From positions 1-10,369 of the forward strand of contig JBGAMU010000174.1 of assembly GCA_044222685.1 (NCBI GenBank): a stretch of 10,369 bases of DNA, read 5' to 3'. The notes beneath the pieces were generated by a model. That model was not told the origin of the DNA, searched no databases, and saw nothing but the letters and a program-made list of their open reading frames with translations. Source of the DNA: JAEUPI01 sp044222685 (GTDB lineage Bacteria; Pseudomonadota; Gammaproteobacteria; Burkholderiales; Burkholderiaceae_C). Positions within the stretch are counted from its first letter, which is position 1, and each line of letters starts with the position of its first letter. Positions 1-6,938 of this stretch are shown in pieces. Both the position numbers and the translations under genes were made by a program.

Positions 1-7
1 ATCGCGG

Positions 8-1750
8 TCAGCGACGCGGCACGGTCCCGCTGCCGTGGGCCGCGCGCAGGAAGTCGAAATCGACGCCCCGGTCGGCCTGCGTCACCGTCTGCAGGAAGAG
101 CCGGCGATAACCGCGCTCGGCGGCGGGCTCGGGCACCGGCGCGGCGGCGGCGCGGCGGGCGAGCTCGGCGTCGTCGACGTGCAGCGTCAGCTCGCGCCGC
201 TCGACGCTCAGCGTGATGCGGTCGCCGCTTTGCACCCAGGCCAGAGGCCCGCCGACCGCGGCCTCTGGCGTGACGTGCAGCACCACGGTGCCGAAAGCGG
301 TGCCGCTCATGCGGCCGTCGGAGATGCGTACCATGTCCTTCACGCCGGCGCGCGCGAGCTTCTTCGGGATCGGCAGGTAGCCGGCCTCGGGCATGCCCGG
401 CGCGCCCTTGGGCCCGATGCGCTTGAGCACCAGCACGTCGTCGGCGCGCACGTCGAGGTCGTCGGCGTCGATGCGCGCTGCCAGATCGGCGGCATCCTCG
501 AACACCACGGCGCGGCCGCTGTGTTCCATCAGCGCGGGCAGCGCGGCCGACTGCTTGATCACCGCGCCGCCGGGCGCGAGGTTGCCGCGCAGCACCGCGA
601 TGCCGCCGCGCGGGTAGATCGGCCGGTCCATCGGGCGCACGACATCCTGCGCATGCGGCGGCGGCGACGCGTCGATCACCTGGCCGAGCGTGCGGCCGCT
701 GACGGTGAGCGTGTCCAGGTGCAGCAGCGGCTTCAACTCGCGCAGCAGCGCGACCAGGCCGCCGGCACGGTGCAGGTCGTCCATGTAGTGAGCGCCGGAG
801 GGCTTCAGGTCGATCAGCACCGGCGTCTCGCGGCTCATGCGGTCGAGCGCATCCAGATCCACCGCGATGCCCAGCCGGCCGGCGATGGCGGTCAGGTGGA
901 TCAGCCCGTTGGTCGAGCCGCCGGTGGCCAGCAGCACACGCAGCGCGTTCTCGATCGCCGCCGCCGTCATGATGCGATCGGGCGTCAGCGCGGCGCCGAT
1001 CATCGCCACCGCGATCCGGCCGCTGTCCTCGGCCACGCGCAAACGGTCGGCGCTGACCGCGGCGGCGGTCGCGCTGCCGGGCACGGCCATGCCCATCGCC
1101 TCGGTGATCAGCGCCATCGTGCTGGCGGTGCCCATCACCGAGCAGGTGCCCACGCCGGGCACCAGCTGCGCATTGACCTCGCTGATCGCGTCGCGGCCGA
1201 TCTCGTCGGCCCGAAAGCGCGCCCAGTAGCGGCGGCAGTCGGTGCAGGCGGCGACGCGCTCGCCGTGGAACGAGCCGGTCAGCATCGGCCCGGTGACGAG
1301 CTGAATCGCCGGCCGGCCGGCCGACGCGGCGCCCATCAGCTGCGCCGGCACCGTCTTGTCGCAGCCGCCGATCAGTACCACCGCGTCCATCGGCTGCGCG
1401 CGGATCATCTCCTCGGTGTCCATCGCCATCAGGTTGCGCAGCATCATGCTGGTCGGCGAGGCGAACGACTCGTGGATCGAGATCGTCGGGAACACCATCG
1501 GGAGCGCGCCGGCGAGCATGACGCCGCGCTGCACCGCCTCGATCAGCTGCGGCGTGTTGCCGTGGCAGGGGTTGTAGGCGCTGCCGGCGTTGACGACGCC
1601 GACGATCGGCCGCGACAGCGCGTCATCGCCGTAGCCCGCGCCCTTGATGAAGGCCTTGCGCAGGAACAGGCTGAACTCGGGGTCGCCGTAGCTCGTCAGC
1701 CCCGTCTTCAGGCCGGATGGCTTGTCGTCTGGCGCGGGCGTGTCGGCCAT
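8..1750 (-). CDS. IlvD/Edd-family sugar-acid dehydratase (L-arabinonate dehydratase-like)
   Basis: 580-residue protein of the IlvD/Edd family, [Fe-S] enzymes that dehydrate sugar acids to 2-keto-3-deoxy acids in the cytoplasm. The three cluster-ligand cysteines are visible: NPCHGN (Cys62), GGCDKT (Cys130) and GTCSVMGTAS (Cys203). Near the C-terminus SDGRMSGTAFG carries the catalytic serine (about residue 482), followed by TPEAAVGGPLA. The spacing and C-terminal sequence resemble, from memory, Rhizobium L-arabinonate dehydratase more than biosynthetic dihydroxyacid dehydratase. The ATG at 1750 shares one base with the garD stop (TGATG), which favours translational coupling and this start; the frame stays open further upstream but there lies inside garD. 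It is the last gene of the operon. The family assignment is firm; the substrate is not. With garD present it is not obviously needed for galactarate, so an aldonate (arabinonate, galactonate, xylonate) or a second aldarate is possible. Confidence 0.9.
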   Translation of the reverse strand: MADTPAPDDKPSGLKTGLTSYGDPEFSLFLRKAFIKGAGYGDDALSRPIVGVVNAGSAYNPCHGNTPQLIEAVQRGVMLAGALPMVFPTISIHESFASPTSMMLRNLMAMDTEEMIRAQPMDAVVLIGGCDKTVPAQLMGAASAGRPAIQLVTGPMLTGSFHGERVAACTDCRRYWARFRADEIGRDAISEVNAQLVPGVGTCSVMGTASTMALITEAMGMAVPGSATAAAVSADRLRVAEDSGRIAVAMIGAALTPDRIMTAAAIENALRVLLATGGSTNGLIHLTAIAGRLGIAVDLDALDRMSRETPVLIDLKPSGAHYMDDLHRAGGLVALLRELKPLLHLDTLTVSGRTLGQVIDASPPPHAQDVVRPMDRPIYPRGGIAVLRGNLAPGGAVIKQSAALPALMEHSGRAVVFEDAADLAARIDADDLDVRADDVLVLKRIGPKGAPGMPEAGYLPIPKKLARAGVKDMVRISDGRMSGTAFGTVVLHVTPEAAVGGPLAWVQSGDRITLSVERRELTLHVDDAELARRAAAAPVPEPAAERGYRRLFLQTVTQADRGVDFDFLRAAHGSGTVPRR

Positions 1751-3306
1751 CAGGTGATCGGCGCCGGGTTGAACAACACCAGCGCATTGTGCAGCTTCCA
1801 CTGCTCGGCCCAGGTCTGGCGGCCCGAGGCGACCTCGAGCATCAGGTGGAACAGCTCCCAGCCCATGCTCTCGATCGAGGCCTCGCCCTCGGCGATGCGG
1901 CCGGCGTTCAGGTCCATCAGGTCGTGCCAGCGCGTGGCCAGCTCGGTGCGCGTGGCGACCTTGATCACCGGGCACTCGGCCAGGCCGTAGGGCGTGCCGC
2001 GGCCGGTGGTGAAGACGTGCAGGTTCATGCCGGCGGCCAGCTGCAGCGTGCCGCAGATGAAGTCGCTCGCCGGCGTGGCGGCGAAGACGAGGCCGCGCTG
2101 CTCGCGCTTGAGCTTCTCGCCCGGTGCCAGCACATGCGCGATCGGCGCCGTGCCGCTCTTGACCACCGAGCCCATCGCCTTCTCGACGATGTTGGCGAGG
2201 CCTCCGGCCTTGTTGCCCGGCGTGGTGTTGGCGCTGCGGTCGGCGCTGCCGCGCGCCAGATAGGCGTCGTACCAGCCGAGCTCGCGCACGATCGCGTCAG
2301 CCACCTCGGGCGTGGCGGCGCGTGCGGTGAGGTGCGCCACCGCGTCGCGCACCTCGGTGTTCTCGCTGAACATCACGGTGGCGCCGGCGCGCACCAGCAG
2401 GTCGGCGGCGAAGCCCACCGCCGGGTTGGCGGTGACGCCGGAGAACGCGTCGCTGCCGCCGCACTGCACGCCGACCACCAGCTCGCTGGCCGGGCAGGTG
2501 GTGCGCCGGCGCGCGTTCAGCCGCTCCAGGTGCACCGTGGCCTGGCGCAGGATCGAATCGATCATCGACTGGAAACCGACGTGCGCGTCGTCCTGCAGGC
2601 GCACCACGTCGAGCGGCTCGGGCTCGCCGCGCCGGTCCTCGATCGCGATCGTGCCTGGCGGCAGCAGGCGTTCGGGCTGCAGCTTCTCGCAGCCGAGGCT
2701 CACCACCATCACCTCGCCGCCGAAGTTGGGGTTGGCGCTGATGTGGCGCAGCGTGCGGATCGGGATCACCGCGTCGGGCGCGTCGATCGCGACGCCGCAG
2801 CCGTAGGAATGCTCGAGGGCGACGACGCCATCGACCTGCGGGTAACGCGGCAGCAGTTCACGCCGGATGCGATCGACCGCATGGTCCACCACGCCGGCCA
2901 CGCACTGCACGGTGGTGGTGATGGCCAGCAGGTTGCGCGTGCCGACCGAGCCGTCGGCGTTGCGGTAGCCCTCGAAGGTGTGGGTGTCCAGCGTCGGCAG
3001 CCGCGGCTTCGGTGCGGTGGCCATCGGCAGCTCGGCCAGCGAACGGGCCTCGGGCATCTGCAGCAGCCGCTCGTGCACCCAGCGGCCGGCGGTGATGTCG
3101 CGCAGCGCGTGGCCGATGGTGACGCCGTAGCGCACCACCGGCTGGCCGGCGGAGATGTCGGCCAGCGCCACCTTGTGCGCCTGCGGCACCTTGTCGAGCG
3201 TGACCAGCCCGTCGGGCAACTCGCTGCCGGCCGGCAGGCCGCCGTCGTTGGCCACGATCGCGACGTTGTCGCGCGCGTGCATGCGGATGATCAGCGGCGG
3301 CGCCAT
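1750..3306 (-). CDS. garD: Galactarate dehydratase (UxaA/GarD family)
   Basis: 518-residue protein, close to the 523 residues of E. coli GarD. GarD dehydrates galactarate (meso) to 5-keto-4-deoxy-D-glucarate. The N-terminal SAF-like domain (about 1-100) has the RMHARDNVAIVANDGGLPAG segment with the conserved His. The large C-terminal domain has FEGYRNADGSVGTRNLL, CVAGVVDHAVD, YGCGVAIDAP, NFGGEVMVVSLGCEKLQPER, QCGGSDAFSGVTANPAVG and the terminal LFNPAPIT, all nearly as in E. coli GarD recalled from memory. This argues for galactarate rather than altronate dehydratase. The ATG at 3306 has a strong ribosome site, AGGAG at 3314-3318 with a 7-base spacer, which overlaps the stop of the lactonase gene just upstream. 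It lies between that gene (10-base gap) and the IlvD/Edd gene (1-base overlap), so it is part of one transcript. No key motif is missing. Confidence 0.93.
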   Translation of the reverse strand: MAPPLIIRMHARDNVAIVANDGGLPAGSELPDGLVTLDKVPQAHKVALADISAGQPVVRYGVTIGHALRDITAGRWVHERLLQMPEARSLAELPMATAPKPRLPTLDTHTFEGYRNADGSVGTRNLLAITTTVQCVAGVVDHAVDRIRRELLPRYPQVDGVVALEHSYGCGVAIDAPDAVIPIRTLRHISANPNFGGEVMVVSLGCEKLQPERLLPPGTIAIEDRRGEPEPLDVVRLQDDAHVGFQSMIDSILRQATVHLERLNARRRTTCPASELVVGVQCGGSDAFSGVTANPAVGFAADLLVRAGATVMFSENTEVRDAVAHLTARAATPEVADAIVRELGWYDAYLARGSADRSANTTPGNKAGGLANIVEKAMGSVVKSGTAPIAHVLAPGEKLKREQRGLVFAATPASDFICGTLQLAAGMNLHVFTTGRGTPYGLAECPVIKVATRTELATRWHDLMDLNAGRIAEGEASIESMGWELFHLMLEVASGRQTWAEQWKLHNALVLFNPAPIT

Positions 3307-3316
3307 CGCAGCGCTC

Positions 3317-4291
3317 CTACGGCACGGCGCCGCGGGTGTTCACATGGAGGGCATACAGCGAGTGACTCGCCGCCATGAACAGCCGGTTGCGCCGCGGCCC
3401 GCCGAAGCACACGTTGGCGCAGCGCTCGGGCAGGTGGATGTGCGCCAGCGGCCGCCCGCCGGGGTCGTAGACCATCACGCCGTCGAGCGCGGCGGCATCG
3501 CTGCCGCGAGCGCCGTTGCTGCCGAAGCCGCACCACATGTTGCCCTGCTCGTCGAGCGCGACGCCGTCGTACGCGCCGGGGCCGCCGGCGTCGACGTACA
3601 GCCGCTTGTTCTTCAGCTTCGCGCCGTCGACGTCGTAGGCCCAGATCTTGCGATGCGGCGTGGCGCGGCTCTCGACCACGTAGAGGATCTTCTCGTCGGG
3701 CGAGAAGGCCAGCCCGTTGGAGCCCTGCAGGTCGTCGAGCACCATCACGAGCGAACCGTCGGCGGGGTCGATGCGGTAGACGCCGTGCGGCAGCTCGGGC
3801 GTGGCGGGCTCGCCTTCCCACCAGCCGAGGATGCCGAACGCCGGGTCGGTGAACCACACCGCGCCATTGCGCTGGCAGACGATGTCGTTCGGCGAATTGA
3901 GCCGCTTGCCCTGGTAGCGGTCGGCCAGCACGGTGATCGAGCCGTCGTATTCGGTGCGCGTGACGCGGCGGGTCAGGTGTTCACAGCTGAGCAGCCGGCC
4001 CTGCATGTCGCGCGCGTGGCCATTGGCGTGATCGGACGGTTTGCGGAACTCGCTCAGCGCGCCCGAGCAGTCGTCCCAGCGCAGGATGCGGTTGTTCGGA
4101 ATGTCGCTGAACAGCAGGAAGCGACCGTCGGCGAACCACACCGGCCCTTCGGCCCAGTAAAGGCCCGTGGCCAGCTGCTCCACCGTGGCCGAGAACAGGC
4201 GTAGCGCGAGGAAACGATCGTCGAGCACCTCGATGCACGGATCGGGCAGGCGGGCGCTGGGCGTGTAGGGGCAAGCCGGTCCGGCATCCAT
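3317..4291 (-). CDS. SMP-30/gluconolactonase-family lactonase
   Basis: 324-residue six-bladed beta-propeller hydrolase of the SMP-30/gluconolactonase/LRE family, which opens sugar lactones using one divalent metal. The usual metal ligands are all visible: Glu48 in YWAEGPVWF, Asn135 in LNSPNDIVC, Asn192 in GSNGLAFSPDE and Asp242 in YDGVALDEQG. No signal peptide is seen, so it is probably cytoplasmic. The chosen start (MDAGPACPYTP) lies 14 bases after the udh stop, with a GAAGG-like ribosome site reaching into that stop; the frame stays open upstream but runs through udh coding sequence. Directly downstream of udh and upstream of garD, its likely job is hydrolysis of galactaro- or glucarolactone made by uronate dehydrogenase, to feed GarD. 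The family is secure; the exact lactone is inferred from neighbours and could be another aldonolactone, such as one feeding the IlvD/Edd dehydratase. Confidence 0.88.
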   Translation of the reverse strand: MDAGPACPYTPSARLPDPCIEVLDDRFLALRLFSATVEQLATGLYWAEGPVWFADGRFLLFSDIPNNRILRWDDCSGALSEFRKPSDHANGHARDMQGRLLSCEHLTRRVTRTEYDGSITVLADRYQGKRLNSPNDIVCQRNGAVWFTDPAFGILGWWEGEPATPELPHGVYRIDPADGSLVMVLDDLQGSNGLAFSPDEKILYVVESRATPHRKIWAYDVDGAKLKNKRLYVDAGGPGAYDGVALDEQGNMWCGFGSNGARGSDAAALDGVMVYDPGGRPLAHIHLPERCANVCFGGPRRNRLFMAASHSLYALHVNTRGAVP

Positions 4292-4305
4292 GGTGCGGCG
4301 AACCT

Positions 4306-5006
4306 TCACTCGAACGGGCCGGTGCGCACGAAGGCACCGCCCTGGTAGATGACCGCCGGATCGCCACGGTCGAGCGTCGGCTGGCGTGACTCGGCCGCGG
4401 CGCGGAAGGGCTCGGAGCTGTCCTGCGGGCGGAAGCCGAGGTGGCGCGCCGATGTGTTGTCCCACCAGGTGGTGGTGTTGTCCGACATGCCGTAGACGAT
4501 GGTGTGGCCGACCACCGGCGCGCTGAGGCAGGCGCGCACCAGGCGTTCAAGGTCGTCATAGCTGAGCCAGGTGGCGAGCATGCGCCGGTCCTTCGGCTCG
4601 GGGAACGACGAGCCGATGCGCAGGCACGCGGTCTCGATGCCGTAGCGGTCGAAGTACAAGCGCGACAGGTCCTCGCCCCAGGCCTTGGACAGGCCGTACA
4701 GGCCGTCGGGGCGCACCGGGTCGGCGGGCGAGATCACCTCGTCCTGGCGATAGAAGCCGGTGACGTGGTTGGAGCTGGCGAACACGATGCGCTTGACGCC
4801 GTGCTTGCGCGCGGCCTCGTACAGGTGGTAGGCGCCCACGATGTTGGCGGCCAGGATCGGCTCGCGGGTCGCAGCTCTTCGCCGGGCGCGGCCGTGCCGA
4901 GGTCGGCGATGTCCGACACGCGCAGCGTGCGGCAGCACGACTTCAGGCGCCGCCGCAGCTGCACGCCCAGGGCGCCGGCAGCGCCCGTGAGCAGCAGGCG
5001 GTTCAT
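4306..5006 (-). pseudogene. udh: Uronate dehydrogenase (NAD-dependent epimerase/SDR family), disrupted by internal deletion and frameshift
   Basis: Two pieces in different frames together resemble hexuronate dehydrogenase, which oxidises D-galacturonate or D-glucuronate to the aldarolactone. The N-terminal piece (about 5006-4872) reads MNRLLLTGAAGALG, with the Rossmann glycine motif, then LRVSDIADLGTAAPGEEL. The C-terminal piece (about 4863-4306) starts at EPILAANIVGAYHLYEAARK and keeps SSNHV, the catalytic YGLSKAWGED (Tyr and Lys), RIGSSFPEPKDRRM, WWDNTSA and YQGGAFVRTGPFE. Against a Pseudomonas Udh recalled from memory (about 275 residues), some 35 residues between the pieces are missing, including the second half of the cofactor site and the GGVSVE substrate loop. 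Eight unassigned bases separate the two frames. If real, the gene makes no working enzyme; a sequencing or assembly fault is the alternative. An in-frame ATG at 5021 is another possible start; neither has a good ribosome site. Confidence 0.8.
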
Positions 5007-5117
5007 CGGGATCGGGATCATCGTGGTCGGCTCGGGCTGCGGCGGCGGCACCGGCGCCAAGTGCACCGGCAGCGGCCGCGGGTTGATGGGGTTGCGAGGA
5101 CGCCGCGCTTGGTTGTA

Positions 5118-5132
5118 TGTTGTCGTACAACA
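5118..5132. promoter_or_regulatory. Probable GntR/FadR-type operator between udh and gntR
   Basis: Six-base perfect inverted repeat TGTTGT-CGT-ACAACA. Its core TTGTCGTACAA fits the TNGTNNNACNA pattern known for FadR-subfamily GntR operators. A second, overlapping pairing (GTTGTA at 5112-5117 with TACAAC at 5126-5131) uses the same right arm. It lies 64 bases before the GntR start and about 100 bases before the udh start, in the divergent gap, so it is placed to control both the catabolic operon and the regulator itself. A near copy precedes the hydroxyacid dehydrogenase gene. No convincing -35/-10 pair was identified in this gap. Confidence 0.6.
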
Positions 5133-5196
5133 GCATCATCGTCGTCGCGGTCGGTGCCTGTCAATGCAACCGAGATGGGGTGTTTCCCGAGGTCCG

Positions 5197-5928
5197 ATGC
5201 AGAGCGTCCTGTCCAGCCATCGCCGTCCGCGCACCCTGGCCCTCGAGCTGGTCGATGCGCTCGGCGACCGCATCCGCGACGGCGCGCTGACGCCGGGCGA
5301 CAAGCTGCCCACCGAGGCGGCGGTGATGGCCGAGTTCGGCGTCAGCCGCACCGTGGTGCGCGAGGCCATCTCCAAGCTGCAGGCCGCCGGCCTGGTCGAT
5401 ACGCGGCATGGCGTCGGCAGCTTCGTGGTGGGCGCGGTGCCGGCGGCGGGTTTTCGGCTGCGGCCGGAGGCGATGGCCACGCTGCGCGACGTGGTGGCCG
5501 TGCTCGAGCTGCGCATCGGCATCGAGACCGAGGCGGCCGGCCTGGCCGCGCAGCGCCGCACCGGGCGCGACCTGGCCCAGCTGCGCGAGGCGCTCGACGG
5601 CTTCGAGCAGGCGGTGCGCGCCGGTCGCGACGCGGTGCCGCAGGACTACCAGTTCCATCTCGGCGTCGCGCGCGCGACGCGCAACCCGCACTTCGCGCCG
5701 ATGCTCGATCTGCTCGGCACGATGATCATCCCGCGCGCGCGGGAGCGCAGTTCGGAGTCGAAGGCCGAACGCCGTGCCTACCTGATGAAGGTGAACGCCG
5801 AACACGAAAGCGTGCTCAGCGCCATCGCCGCGCAGGATGCCGACGCCGCGCGCGCGGCGATGCGCACCCACCTGGCCAACAGCCGCGAGCGGCGCCGCCG
5901 CTCGGCGCTGGACCACAAGGAGGCGTGA
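5197..5928 (+). CDS. FadR-subfamily GntR transcriptional regulator
   Basis: 243-residue DNA-binding regulator. The N-terminal winged helix-turn-helix (about 12-76) shows the GntR signature LTPGDKLPTEAAVMAEFGVS, RTVVREAISKLQAAGLV and HGVGSF. The C-terminal all-helical FCD domain (about 97-232) has the expected metal-binding set: Asp150 and His154 in PQDYQFHLGVARATRNP, His203 in NAEHESVL and His225 in MRTHL. FCD domains usually bind carboxylate effectors, which suits a sugar-acid intermediate here. The ATG at 5197 follows a GAGG ribosome site (5189-5192); an in-frame ATG at 5164 has none. It is divergent from the udh-lactonase-garD-dehydratase operon and heads the dehydrogenase-aldolase arm. 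The palindrome at 5118-5132 and its near copy at 5939-5953 are likely its sites. Most such regulators repress and are relieved by the inducer, but that is inference here. Confidence 0.93.
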   Translation: MQSVLSSHRRPRTLALELVDALGDRIRDGALTPGDKLPTEAAVMAEFGVSRTVVREAISKLQAAGLVDTRHGVGSFVVGAVPAAGFRLRPEAMATLRDVVAVLELRIGIETEAAGLAAQRRTGRDLAQLREALDGFEQAVRAGRDAVPQDYQFHLGVARATRNPHFAPMLDLLGTMIIPRARERSSESKAERRAYLMKVNAEHESVLSAIAAQDADAARAAMRTHLANSRERRRRSALDHKEA

Positions 5929-5938
5929 GGCGCCTGCC

Positions 5939-5953
5939 GGTTGTACGATGACA
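5939..5953. promoter_or_regulatory. Second, degenerate operator copy upstream of the hydroxyacid dehydrogenase gene
   Basis: GGTTGTACGATGACA matches 12 of 15 bases of the reverse complement of the 5118-5132 palindrome (TGTTGTACGACAACA), with an unbroken nine-base run TTGTACGA plus the preceding G. It sits in the 67-base gap between gntR and the dehydrogenase gene, 42 bases before the latter's start. This suggests that the regulator also controls the plus-strand catabolic genes from an internal promoter. The right half-site is imperfect, so binding would be expected to be weaker. Confidence 0.45.
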
Positions 5954-5995
5954 GTTCACCCGCGCCAGACCGGACGCGCGAGCCCAAGGAGACCC

Positions 5996-6928
5996 ATGAA
6001 GCCCAAAGTCCTGCAGTACGGCCGCCTGATGCCTTCGCTCGAGAAGCAGCTGGCCGACACCTTCGCCCACCAGCGCCTGGTCGACCAGCCCGATGCCAAG
6101 GCCTTCCTGGCTGCGCACGGCGCCGAGTTCACCGGCATCGCCACCGCCGGATTCGCCGACGCGGCGCTGATGGCGGCCTGCCCGAACGTGAAGGTGATTT
6201 CCAGCTTCGGCGTCGGCGTCGACAAGATCGACCTGCCCGCCGCGGCGGCACGCGGCATCCAGGTCGGCAACACGCCCGATGTGCTGAACGACTGCGTGGC
6301 CGATCTGACGCTCGGCCTGATGATCGACGTGGCGCGCGGCATCGGCGCCTCCGAGCGCTACCTGCGCCGCGGCGAGTGGCCGAAGGGGCCGTATCCGCTG
6401 CAGCGCAAGGTCAGCGGCAAGCGCGTCGGCATCGTCGGCCTCGGCCGCATCGGCAAGGCGATCGCCAGGCGCGCCGAGGCCTTCGACATGACATTGAAGT
6501 ACCACAACCGGCGCCCGGTGGCCGACACGACGATGGGCTACGAGAAGTCGCTCGTCGAGCTGGCGCGCTGGGCCGACTTCCTGGTGGTGATCGTGCCCGG
6601 CGGCGCCGCCACGAAGCACCTGATCAATGCCGGGGTGCTCGACGCGCTCGGCCCCGAGGGCTACCTGATCAACGTGGCGCGCGGCACCGTGGTCGACGAG
6701 CCGGCGCTGGTGCGCGCGCTGGTCGAGCGCCGCATCGCCGGCGCCGCACTCGACGTGTTCGAGGCCGAGCCGCAGGTGCCGGCCGAGCTGATGACGCTGG
6801 ACAACGCGGTGCTGGTGCCGCACATCGGCAGCGCCACCGTCGAGACGCGTGCCGCGATGGCGCAGCGCGTGTTCGACAACCTGACGTCCTTCTTCGAGAC
6901 TGGTCGCGTGATCAGTCAAGCCACCTGA
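5996..6928 (+). CDS. D-isomer-specific 2-hydroxyacid dehydrogenase (glyoxylate/hydroxypyruvate reductase-like)
   Basis: 310-residue NAD(P)-dependent dehydrogenase of the D-2-hydroxyacid family. The cofactor domain carries GIVGLGRIGKAIA (glycine motif at 148-153). The catalytic triad is visible: Arg229 in NVARGTVVDE, Glu258 in DVFEAEP and His276 in VPHIGSAT. The YHNRRP segment (169-174) at the end of the second cofactor strand puts arginines where the 2'-phosphate of NADPH is usually bound, so NADPH preference is likely. The ATG at 5996 has a strong AAGGAG ribosome site (5986-5991). Ten bases separate its stop from the aldolase start. In this setting it probably reduces the three-carbon product of the aldolase (tartronate semialdehyde, or its isomer hydroxypyruvate) to glycerate, a step performed by the unrelated GarR in E. 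coli. A 2-ketogluconate or glyoxylate reductase role cannot be excluded. Confidence 0.9.
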   Translation: MKPKVLQYGRLMPSLEKQLADTFAHQRLVDQPDAKAFLAAHGAEFTGIATAGFADAALMAACPNVKVISSFGVGVDKIDLPAAAARGIQVGNTPDVLNDCVADLTLGLMIDVARGIGASERYLRRGEWPKGPYPLQRKVSGKRVGIVGLGRIGKAIARRAEAFDMTLKYHNRRPVADTTMGYEKSLVELARWADFLVVIVPGGAATKHLINAGVLDALGPEGYLINVARGTVVDEPALVRALVERRIAGAALDVFEAEPQVPAELMTLDNAVLVPHIGSATVETRAAMAQRVFDNLTSFFETGRVISQAT

Positions 6929-6938
6929 GGGCTCCATC

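Noticed and set aside
1751..1975. N-terminal extension of the IlvD/Edd frame starting at 1975
   Set aside because: The extension lies wholly inside the garD coding region and is Arg/Gly/His-rich; family homology begins just after the coupled ATG at 1750.
35..1990. Long plus-strand open frame (651 residues) opposite the IlvD/Edd dehydratase gene
   Set aside because: Its translation is rich in Arg, His, Gln and Ala with no recognisable domain; it is the expected antisense shadow of a GC-rich gene whose minus-strand product has full family motifs.
1717..3378. Long plus-strand open frame (553 residues) opposite garD
   Set aside because: It is low-complexity Arg/Ala/His/Gly-rich sequence, and the opposite strand encodes an essentially complete GarD.
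4864..4871. Programmed ribosomal frameshift as an explanation for the split udh frame
   Set aside because: No slippery heptamer is seen at the junction, and about 35 conserved residues are missing as well, which frameshifting could not restore.
4441..5163. Extended plus-strand frame leading into the GntR regulator
   Set aside because: It is antisense to udh and has no GntR similarity; the regulator's own ribosome site and DNA-binding domain place the start at 5197.
5022..5196. Riboswitch or small RNA in the udh-gntR gap
   Set aside because: Apart from the operator-like palindrome, no extended conserved-looking structure or terminator-antiterminator pair was seen.
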